From UBA5543 sp964464965 (GTDB lineage: Bacteria > Bacteroidota > Bacteroidia > Chitinophagales > Chitinophagaceae): a stretch of DNA of 64,000 nt. The stretch lies in contig CAYXHM010000012.1 of the NCBI GenBank assembly GCA_964464965.1, positions 14,946-78,945 of the forward strand, given 5' to 3'. The position numbers and the translations under genes were made by a program. Positions within the stretch are counted from its first letter, which is position 1; the number at the start of each line of letters is the position of its first letter. The notes below the pieces were generated by a model. The model saw only the letters and a program-made list of their open reading frames with translations, did not search any database and was not told the DNA's origin. Of this stretch, positions 25,128 through 32,272 are shown one piece after another.

Positions 25128-27518
25128 ATGATTTCAAGAGTTACAAAACATTTTTTCACTGTTGCGTTATTCATTTGCACATTGCTCTTGGTTAAACAAA
25201 CGAAGGCTGCGCAAACTGTCAACATAGCGCCCAGCTTTTACGACTCGCAGGTATGTGTAAGTGGTTCGATGATAGTGCCGCTGTTAATTACAGAAGGCTT
25301 TGACGACACCAACCTGTTTTTTATAGAAATCTCAAATGCAACCGGCAGCTTCTCAAACCCAACGCAGATTGGCATAGGTTATGGCAACGGAATAGGTGGA
25401 GTAACCGTTACATGTACACTACCCGCCAACATTACACCGGGCACCGGTTATCGTATCAGGGTAAGATCAAAATATCCTGCCTACACATCTGTACCTAACC
25501 CGGATAATATACGTGTATCAGCATACCCTTCCATCACTGTTGTTCAACCGGACCCTGTGTGCATGGGCAGCACCATAAGTATGTCTGCCAGTACAACCGC
25601 CCCTAACCCTTCCATTTCGTGGGCATTACCTAATGGCACAACTGTACCGGCCGGCGCGGCGTATACAAAACTTAACTCTACATATGCAGACAGCGGAACA
25701 TACTATGTTACTGTGACCAGCTATAAATGTTCTTCTTTAGATTCTGCGCGGGCAATAGTCCTGCCACAGCCTGTCTTCACAGGATGGGACACAGATTCAT
25801 CGGTATGCGAAGGCGAACCGTTCAACATACAGCCTAAATGCAATGTTTGTTCTTTTCCTGCGCATTTGATTAAATATGAATGGGCTTATCCGCCAACCGG
25901 CACATCATTCAATTCATTTATCAATCTCTTTAGCACTACTGCTAACAACCAGGGATGGTATAGGGTAAAAATAACTGTAGGTACAGGCAGTAAATCATGC
26001 AGCGCGGTAGATAGTTTTTTCGGAACAATAAAAAGACTACCAAACAAACCTACTGTAACCAATAACAGCCCCGTATGCGTAGATGACATATTGGTGCTGA
26101 CAGCAAACAGCACTACGGCAGGCGCAACATATGCATGGGAGGGGCCTAACGGATTTACGAACACTCAAAAAAACATATCAAGGCCCAATATTACAAAGAA
26201 TGAGGAGGGTGAATACACGGTATATGCATTGATGAATGGCTGCAAATCTGCACCAGCAAGAACAACTGCTGTAGTGGGCATTCCATTGCAACCTTTAAAA
26301 ATCAAGGGGGACACTACCCTTTGCCCGGGAGAAAACCTGCAGTTGTCTGCACAAACCAGTATCGCTACAGGCATTGAGTGGAAAAAACTACCCAACAATA
26401 CTATTATAAGCGCTACAAGATTGCTGGGTAAGATAGGTGTAACAGGCGCTGACGCAGGTACATATTCAGTTACACAAAAAGATATGGGCTGCGAGTCTCC
26501 TGCATCCTTAGTAAACGTACTGATACCTGATGTAAAAAAACCGGCACCTTTAAATAACGGGCCACTGTGCGTAGGCGAAACAGCAGAACTAACATCAGCA
26601 ACAACAGCAAATGGCAGCTATAGCTGGACCGGCCCTAACGGCTTCTACTCAGACCACCAGAACCCCGTACTGACCAATATCAGTGAAGAAGAAAAAGGCG
26701 TGTACATAGTTACAGCAAGACTTGAAAACTGTACTGAAACAGACAGTACTACACTGATATTAAAACCGACACCTGAAGTAAAGAACGTATCGAACAATGG
26801 GCCGGTTTGTATCAGCAACACATTAGAGTTGTATTCAGAAAGCAATATGCAGGGTGCTACCTATAAATGGATAGGCCCCGACAACTTTACATCAGACGAA
26901 CAAAACCCATCTTTTGCATATACAAAAGAAAAAGAAGGTGTTTATAGCGTACGTGTTACTGTAAACAAATGTGTTTCCAATCCAGGCAGTACTGAAGTGA
27001 CCAGCAAAGACGCGGGAGAACCGGGTGTAGCATCCAGCAACAGCCCACTGACAGAAGGTGAACCACTGATGCTGTATGGGAATAATCCAAAACCCGGCGT
27101 ACAATACTACTGGGAAGGGCCAAATGGTTTTACATCTAACGAGCAAAACCCGGTAATACCTGTATCAACTTTCATGTATAGTGGAGAATATAAACTGATA
27201 AGTGTGTACCAGGGTTGCAGTACAGAAACGTATACCACTGTATTTGTAAAAGACATACTGGGCATTCGCATGAAATTATTCCCTAATCCAAACACCGGGC
27301 AATTTACCATAACAGGACTTACGCAGACCAACGAAGTGCATTATGTAAGCATATACAACACCCTTGGGGCACTGGTGTATCGTGCAGAAGTTATACCCGC
27401 GATGGCAAACCTGGAAACAGTTATAGATACACGGGGCATAGCCAGCGGCGTATATACACTGCTAGTGCAGTCGAGGGGCGAAAAAGCTACAGCAAGATTT
27501 ACCGTGACCGGGAACTAA
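25128..27518 (+). CDS. T9SS-secreted protein with seven Ig-like repeats
   Basis: 796 residues with signal peptide (FFTVALFICTLLLVKQTKAAQ). The first mature domain (about 30-135: ISNATGSFSNPTQIG...GYRIRVRS) matches the linker domain of the 1990-7197 protein. Seven Ig/PKD-like repeats of the type NNSPVC...YAWEGPNGF...GEYTVYA..GC follow, then a type A T9SS sorting domain (LFPNPNTGQFTITG...GVYTLLVQS). In effect a propeller-less relative of the giant protein. Surface adhesion or structural role inferred. A TATATTTA sequence lies about 35 bp upstream and may be its -7 element. Confidence 0.87.
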   Translation: MISRVTKHFFTVALFICTLLLVKQTKAAQTVNIAPSFYDSQVCVSGSMIVPLLITEGFDDTNLFFIEISNATGSFSNPTQIGIGYGNGIGGVTVTCTLPANITPGTGYRIRVRSKYPAYTSVPNPDNIRVSAYPSITVVQPDPVCMGSTISMSASTTAPNPSISWALPNGTTVPAGAAYTKLNSTYADSGTYYVTVTSYKCSSLDSARAIVLPQPVFTGWDTDSSVCEGEPFNIQPKCNVCSFPAHLIKYEWAYPPTGTSFNSFINLFSTTANNQGWYRVKITVGTGSKSCSAVDSFFGTIKRLPNKPTVTNNSPVCVDDILVLTANSTTAGATYAWEGPNGFTNTQKNISRPNITKNEEGEYTVYALMNGCKSAPARTTAVVGIPLQPLKIKGDTTLCPGENLQLSAQTSIATGIEWKKLPNNTIISATRLLGKIGVTGADAGTYSVTQKDMGCESPASLVNVLIPDVKKPAPLNNGPLCVGETAELTSATTANGSYSWTGPNGFYSDHQNPVLTNISEEEKGVYIVTARLENCTETDSTTLILKPTPEVKNVSNNGPVCISNTLELYSESNMQGATYKWIGPDNFTSDEQNPSFAYTKEKEGVYSVRVTVNKCVSNPGSTEVTSKDAGEPGVASSNSPLTEGEPLMLYGNNPKPGVQYYWEGPNGFTSNEQNPVIPVSTFMYSGEYKLISVYQGCSTETYTTVFVKDILGIRMKLFPNPNTGQFTITGLTQTNEVHYVSIYNTLGALVYRAEVIPAMANLETVIDTRGIASGVYTLLVQSRGEKATARFTVTGN

Positions 27519-27591
27519 CGGGCTAAGATATAATATGACATTAACGTTTCTGCAACATACTGCTGGCATGATGCTTGCATAATATCGTATT

Positions 27592-28188
27592 GTGAAATAC
27601 TCTTTATTATTCCTGTTTTTATCAGTGTTCAGCTTTGCTGACAATGCCATATACGCGCAAAAGCAAAACGTGGATACACAATGGCATTTTACCATGGAAC
27701 CTGTAGAAATAACAGCCGCCAGGGAATGGGCCAATGATACAGTACAATACAAGTACAACCAGATGAAGTATTATATTACAACTGTACTTCCATACGTACA
27801 TGCAGCTACTGCACTACATAATGAACTGGCGCTGAAAACCGGGCAGGACGACATGAAAAGAAGGGAACGCAGGCAGTTTGTAAGCAGGCGCGAACAGCAA
27901 CTGAAAGAACAGTATGGCACCGAGGTAAAAGAGCTGAACGTGACACAGGGAGCATTGATGATAAAACTAATAGCCCGCCAAACAGGTGCAAACCTGTATG
28001 ACATGCTAAAGGAATACAAGGGCCAGGTGTTTGCCGCCAAGTGGCTGGCATGGAGTAAACTGAATGGCTTTAGCATAGGCAGAAAATATAATCCTGACGA
28101 TAATATAATGATGGAAAACATTATGGAAGACCTGGGCTATCCCCTGCCCTCTTTTTATAAAGAAAGGGTAATACTGACGGCAAACTAA
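27592..28188 (+). CDS. DUF4294 family exported protein
   Basis: 198 residues starting with GTG at 27592; signal peptide LLFLFLSVFSFADNAIYAQ. The mature chain is charged and helical with conserved-looking blocks (MKYYITTVLPY, RRERRQFVSRREQQLKEQYG, LTQGALMIKLIARQTG-like segment, VFAAKWLAWSKLNGFSIGRKYNP). I recognise this as the Bacteroidota DUF4294 family; its function is not known to me. It is 28 bp upstream of the SCO gene on the same strand, though a -7 element in that gap may give the SCO gene its own start. Confidence 0.75.
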   Translation: MKYSLLFLFLSVFSFADNAIYAQKQNVDTQWHFTMEPVEITAAREWANDTVQYKYNQMKYYITTVLPYVHAATALHNELALKTGQDDMKRRERRQFVSRREQQLKEQYGTEVKELNVTQGALMIKLIARQTGANLYDMLKEYKGQVFAAKWLAWSKLNGFSIGRKYNPDDNIMMENIMEDLGYPLPSFYKERVILTAN

Positions 28189-28201
28189 CAGAGTTGTTGC
28201 C

Positions 28202-28209
28202 TACCTTTG
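28202..28209 (+). promoter_or_regulatory. -7 element (TACCTTTG) just before the SCO gene
   Basis: Matches TAnnTTTG and ends 7 bp before the ATG at 28217, implying a leaderless or nearly leaderless transcript. No clear -33 TTTG was found. Confidence 0.4.
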
Positions 28210-28216
28210 CGCCGTT

Positions 28217-28852
28217 ATGAAAAAGAAAAACAGAACGGCCATTTTCCTGATAATATTTTTTATAGCCCTTACAACGGCTTTTATTACCTACACATTCAGG
28301 TTTATGAAAAAGCCTGAAAAGCTTGCGGTGATAGGAACAAATACAGGCCACCACGTGCAGCCTTTTAAATTTGTAAACCAGGAAGGAGACACCATTACCA
28401 ATGCCGACGTAAAAGGTAAGATATACGTGGTAGAATACTTTTTTACCACCTGCAAAGGCATCTGCCCGAAGATGAATGAAAATATGAGCAAGGTTTACGA
28501 AGCGTTTCGTGGCAATGAATCTGTAAAAATACTCTCGCATACGGTTGACCCGAAGAAAGACACCGTAGGGGCAATGAAAGCATATAGTGACCGCTTTGAC
28601 GCAGATGCAAAACAATGGATGTTTTTAACCGGCAGCAAAAAAGACCTGTACGATGCGGCTTATTACAGTTACCTGATAAGCGCAGTAGATGATAGTACTG
28701 TTGTTGATATTGAAAGTGATTTTATACATACCGACAGGTTTGTACTGGTAGATAAAGATGGCTATATACGCGGAAGATTTTATGTTGGCACAGATATGAA
28801 TGATGTAAACCAACTGATAGGCGATATTAAAAAATTACTGAAGGAGGAATAA
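28217..28852 (+). CDS. SCO1/SenC family protein
   Basis: 211 residues. One N-terminal membrane helix (AIFLIIFFIALTTAFITYTF) anchors a thioredoxin-fold domain in the periplasm. The copper-binding motif CKGIC (C-x3-C at about residues 81-85) and the distal His in DFIHTDRF are present, so the copper-handling form is intact. The family delivers copper to the CuA site of cytochrome c oxidase or acts as a thiol redox protein. No oxidase gene is adjacent. It is convergent with the chromate-type transporter, with only 9 bp between the stops. Confidence 0.9.
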   Translation: MKKKNRTAIFLIIFFIALTTAFITYTFRFMKKPEKLAVIGTNTGHHVQPFKFVNQEGDTITNADVKGKIYVVEYFFTTCKGICPKMNENMSKVYEAFRGNESVKILSHTVDPKKDTVGAMKAYSDRFDADAKQWMFLTGSKKDLYDAAYYSYLISAVDDSTVVDIESDFIHTDRFVLVDKDGYIRGRFYVGTDMNDVNQLIGDIKKLLKEE

Positions 28853-28861
28853 AAGTAAAAA

Positions 28862-30073
28862 TCACACATTCATTGTCCAGCCCAGCAGCAGCCAGCCCAA
28901 TACAATAAGCGGTGCCGGTATCTTTGTAAAGTAGAGAATGGAGAATGTTATCACCACCACCACTACGTTGGTCCACTCAAAAGCCATAGTTTGAAACAGT
29001 ACTACGCCTGATGCCCATATTATACCCACTATAGCAGCATGTATGCCTTCAAGCGCACGGTAAATAACCACATATTGACGAAGGTTCTGATATACCGGGA
29101 ACAGGAAAAATAACAATAAGGTACTGGGCAGGAACAGCGCGAATGTTGCTACCAGGCACCCTACCAGTTGCCACACTACGCCATACTGGCTCATAATCAT
29201 CCCTCCTACATAAGAAGAAATGGCAAAGACCGGCCCCGGTATAGCTTGTATTATCCCATATCCTGTAAGTAAATGATCACTGGACAAAAGCGGTGCCAAA
29301 CCAATATGCTGCGGCCTGTTCACAAACTGGAACAACATCATGGGCAGCAATACCTGGCCTCCGCCAAAAATAATAGAACCAAAACGGTAAAAGTTTTCAA
29401 ACAGGTGAAACAGGCGTGCGTGCGGAAAGTTATAGACCCTTGCGGCCTCGCTCAATGCTCCTGCCAAGACAAATACTGCCACAAACACCAACAGGTTCAT
29501 CCATTTTATTGGCTTGGCTTTTTCTTTTGCATCAGGAATGCGTTTATTACTGAAGTTACTGATAGTACCGGCCAGCACCAGCAATACCGGGAATACCCAC
29601 GGAAACTGCAGAAAAAATGTAACTATGCCGCAGCCCAGCATAATAGCCCATGTAGCGACATGTCGCACACTATTGCGCATCATTTTTGCAGCGGCGAAAC
29701 ATATAAAGCCTACAGACATAGGTAATACATACTTAAAAAGGTTTGTATTTACCTGTTTAGCATCTATATAATATATAAGAAATGAAAACGCCCCCATCAG
29801 GATCGTAGCAGGCATAATCCACAATAGCAATGCCGCCAGAGCCAGCGGTATGCCTCCTCTTTTATATGCTATAAGTGTAACCGTCTGGGTAGATGACGGG
29901 CCGGGTAGCATCTGGCAAAAAGCATTATATTCCAGCAACTCATGTTCGGTTACATCTTTTCGTTTCTGCACAAAGGTGCGCATCATCATACTGATATGCC
30001 CATGCGGACCACCGAAGGCCGTAAAGGAGTACCAGAGCACCGATTTTAAAAATGGCATATGACGCAAAAACAT
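28862..30073 (-). CDS. chrA: Chromate transporter family (CHR) protein, two-domain
   Basis: 403 residues, about eleven membrane segments. It has both half-domains of the long-chain CHR family: the first with FGGPHGHI and LPGPSSTQ, the second with FGGGQVLLP and IPGPVFAISSYVGG. The family is known for chromate efflux driven by proton motive force, but in many Bacteroidota the physiological substrate is uncertain and sulfate-like anions are possible. The start could be the ATG at 30073 or the one at 30058; neither changes the domains. Convergent with the SCO gene, without a visible terminator between them. Confidence 0.85.
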   Translation of the reverse strand: MFLRHMPFLKSVLWYSFTAFGGPHGHISMMMRTFVQKRKDVTEHELLEYNAFCQMLPGPSSTQTVTLIAYKRGGIPLALAALLLWIMPATILMGAFSFLIYYIDAKQVNTNLFKYVLPMSVGFICFAAAKMMRNSVRHVATWAIMLGCGIVTFFLQFPWVFPVLLVLAGTISNFSNKRIPDAKEKAKPIKWMNLLVFVAVFVLAGALSEAARVYNFPHARLFHLFENFYRFGSIIFGGGQVLLPMMLFQFVNRPQHIGLAPLLSSDHLLTGYGIIQAIPGPVFAISSYVGGMIMSQYGVVWQLVGCLVATFALFLPSTLLLFFLFPVYQNLRQYVVIYRALEGIHAAIVGIIWASGVVLFQTMAFEWTNVVVVVITFSILYFTKIPAPLIVLGWLLLGWTMNV

Positions 30074-30181
30074 ATATCCCCCGCAGGTTGGGAGGAAAAT
30101 TACTCACAAAAAAGGGAAATACATACAGTAGTAAAATACAACGTTAGTTTGTATCTTGCAGCGTAAATACATTTTTATAGA

Positions 30182-30322
30182 ATGGAAGCTGTACTACATA
30201 ACGCCTTTTACGATACTTTCCAATACGGCCTCGGCATGATATTATGCTATGTCTTCATTATACTTATGACCATTGAACTGATATATGTAATGGCAAAGTA
30301 CTTGGGCGGCGATAAAAAATAA
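30182..30322 (+). CDS. 46-residue single-helix membrane protein
   Basis: ATG at 30182, TAA at 30320-30322. A short polar N-terminus (MEAVLHNAFYDTFQYGLG) is followed by a strongly hydrophobic stretch (MILCYVFIILMTIELIYVMA) and a Lys-containing end GGDKK. Composition and the single helix look coding rather than random. It is 17 bp upstream of pdxH on the same strand and divergent from the transporter. Function unknown; a small inner-membrane or subunit-type protein is possible. Confidence 0.55.
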   Translation: MEAVLHNAFYDTFQYGLGMILCYVFIILMTIELIYVMAKYLGGDKK

Positions 30323-30339
30323 CCGCTAAATCCTTTCTA

Positions 30340-30981
30340 TTGAAGGAAATTTCAGACATACGGCAGGATTATCTTCTGGCTGAGCTTGACGAAACAATCG
30401 TGGGAGATGATCCTATTATCTTTTTTACACGCTGGTTTGCAGAGGCGCAAAAGGCTGAAATAACTGAAGTTAATGCTATGACACTGGCAACGGTAGGCAT
30501 TGGCAACAAACCTCATGCACGCATCGTGTTATTAAAAGGGCTGGAAGATGACCAGTTCCAGTTTTTTACCAACTATAATAGTGAGAAAGGAACAGATATA
30601 GCCTACAACCCTTACGTTTCACTTGTTTTCTTCTGGAAAGAACTGGAAAGGCAGGTTCGTATAGAAGGCAGGGCTTCTGTATTACCAGCAGAAAAGAGCG
30701 ATGCCTACTTCTACACCCGCCCCAGCGGTAGCCAACTGGGAGCCTGGGCCTCCCCCCAGAGCAAGGAAATAACAGACCGCAGCATACTGGACATTAACTA
30801 TACACAATACGAGAATGAATTCCGTGGAACTGAAATTCCACGCCCCGGCCACTGGGGTGGCTATGCTATAGACCCCGCAGCCATCGAATTCTGGCAGGGG
30901 CGCAGTAACCGCATGCACGACAGAATAGTGTTTACAAAAGCACCGGACGGGATGTGGAAAAAAAAGAGACTTGCCCCATAG
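30340..30981 (+). CDS. pdxH: Pyridoxine/pyridoxamine 5'-phosphate oxidase
   Basis: 213 residues, standard length. FMN-dependent oxidation of PNP or PMP to pyridoxal 5'-phosphate in the cytoplasm. Family blocks seen: IRQDYLLAELDE, MTLATVGIGNKPHARIVLLKG, FFTNYNSEKG, VSLVFFWKELERQVRIEG (FMN/substrate region), SQLGAWAS and the C-terminal WGGYAIDPAAIEFWQGR...RLAP. The start is a TTG at 30340; no in-frame ATG exists upstream, and the conserved IRQDY segment begins only six residues in, so TTG is required. A weak hairpin overlaps its stop codon. Confidence 0.95.
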   Translation: MKEISDIRQDYLLAELDETIVGDDPIIFFTRWFAEAQKAEITEVNAMTLATVGIGNKPHARIVLLKGLEDDQFQFFTNYNSEKGTDIAYNPYVSLVFFWKELERQVRIEGRASVLPAEKSDAYFYTRPSGSQLGAWASPQSKEITDRSILDINYTQYENEFRGTEIPRPGHWGGYAIDPAAIEFWQGRSNRMHDRIVFTKAPDGMWKKKRLAP

Positions 30982-31004
30982 CAAAGATGCCTACGGCTTT
31001 GCTA
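30979..31004 (+). terminator. Possible terminator overlapping the pdxH stop
   Basis: Inverted repeat tagcaaag / ctttgcta with a 10-nt loop; the left arm contains the pdxH TAG. No T-run follows, so termination is uncertain. Confidence 0.35.
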
Positions 31005-31423
31005 ATCATTCACTCCAGGGGATACTGCGAAGCATTTCAAAACACGTACTGCTATATTTATCAATTAATTGCGGGTTAACTATCCGTTAACCAACATTTC
31101 TATGATATCATTGTCAAAGGAGTGACATTTGCAAATGCATAGTGTATAGCATTGTGGATATCATGTGAATATACTGTTGATAAGTTATCCACAAAGCTTT
31201 ATGCTATCAAGATACGTACGTATTTTGCGTATATATTGTAGGATGCTGGAAAAGATATTGACGACCATAACATATGTGAATCACACTTTTCCCGGAAATG
31301 GTGCAAGTATTAAACAACATACAAGCAGAGTGAAACGGGAGCATGCAGCTCCCTTAGCCATGTGCGGAAAATTGCCGGACAGTAAGAAATGAAGAATACT
31401 AACCTGATTAAACACAACAACAT
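31005..31423 (+). promoter_or_regulatory. Palindrome-rich region upstream of the polysaccharide operon
   Basis: No gene is seen here. It contains GGTTAAC-tatcc-GTTAACC (31074-31092), the perfect 12-bp palindrome CATTTGCAAATG (31126-31137), the pair TGTGGATA...TATCCACA (31153-31160 and 31186-31193; the right copy is a full DnaA-box match TTATCCACA) and TGTGAATCACA (31275-31285). A near -7 sequence (TATTTTG) lies near 31221. Together these look like a control region for the wza-wzc operon starting at 31424; each element's role is inference. Confidence 0.45.
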
Positions 31424-32251
31424 ATGCGACAGACTTATTACCTCGTTGCAGTAGCGCTGCTATTGTTAGGTGTGTCTTGCAAGGCTCCGCAAAAGACCAT
31501 TTACTTTGCGGAAAATACGCCTCTTGATCCGCATGTACAAGTTGAAAACATTGAAAAACGCAAGGAAATAACCTTATTACCCGACGATATTATAGCCATA
31601 AATGTAACCAGCATCAGCAGCATAACAGCCGGCGTAGGCACAGCGGACCCGGTAGCAATCTTCAGTCAGGGTGGTACCAATTACAATATCACATCGTCTA
31701 TAGGCGCAGGTGGCGGTGCCGGGGGCGACAACAAGGGGTTTCTTGTTGACGTTAATGGCTTTATAGACTATCCTGTATTAGGAAAAGTAAAAGTGTCCGG
31801 CCTGACGATACGTGAGGTAAAGGAAATGATGGCAAAACGCCTGGAGGATTTTATAAAAAGTCCCGTGGTGGAAGTGCGCATCATTAATTATAAAATCACC
31901 GTATTAGGCGAGGCAAATACACCGGGATTTATCATAGCCACCAATCACAAAATAAGTGTTATAGATGCCATAGCTATGGCGGGGGATATGCCTATTTCGG
32001 GTAGGAAAGATAACGTGATGATAATACGGGAAACCGAAGGCAGACGTGAGTATGCACGGCTGAACCTGAATAGCCGCAATGTATTCAGCAGCCCGTATTA
32101 TTACCTGAAACAAAATGATATAATTTATATAGAACCATCCAGGACAAGGCGACAGGAAAGCAATGATTTCCTGCGGTTTTACCTGCCTACTATTACCTCG
32201 TTATTGTCAACAGCAATTGCGATATATGGTGTAACACAAATAGTAAAGTAA
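31424..32251 (+). CDS. Polysaccharide export outer-membrane lipoprotein (Wza/BexD-like)
   Basis: 275 residues. Lipoprotein signal with lipobox GVSC (Cys19). The polysaccharide-export domain starts near residue 50 (ITLLPDDIIAINVTSISSI) and includes GFLVDVNGFIDYPVLGKVKVSGLTI split by short loops, followed by an SLBB-like domain (YKITVLGEANTPGFI...ISVIDAIAMAGD). A final hydrophobic segment (TITSLLSTAIAIYGV) could cross the outer membrane. It forms the export channel for surface polysaccharide and works with the Wzc-like kinase 21 bp downstream. First gene of the operon. Confidence 0.92.
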   Translation: MRQTYYLVAVALLLLGVSCKAPQKTIYFAENTPLDPHVQVENIEKRKEITLLPDDIIAINVTSISSITAGVGTADPVAIFSQGGTNYNITSSIGAGGGAGGDNKGFLVDVNGFIDYPVLGKVKVSGLTIREVKEMMAKRLEDFIKSPVVEVRIINYKITVLGEANTPGFIIATNHKISVIDAIAMAGDMPISGRKDNVMIIRETEGRREYARLNLNSRNVFSSPYYYLKQNDIIYIEPSRTRRQESNDFLRFYLPTITSLLSTAIAIYGVTQIVK

Positions 32252-32272
32252 CAGACAGAGCGTCATAGAAAA

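Noticed and set aside
27771..28121. 116-codon minus-strand frame opposite DUF4294
   Set aside because: Antisense shadow of a well-supported gene; no domain.
31153..31193. Possible replication origin because of a DnaA-box pair
   Set aside because: Only two boxes, no AT-rich unwinding array and no dnaA, dnaN or other origin-linked gene in the window.
31275..31285. CRP-type site TGTGAATCACA
   Set aside because: Half-sites are separated by one base rather than six, so it does not match CRP spacing.
31165..31392. 75-codon plus-strand frame upstream of wza
   Set aside because: It overlaps the palindrome-rich control region and its translation lacks domain or signal features.
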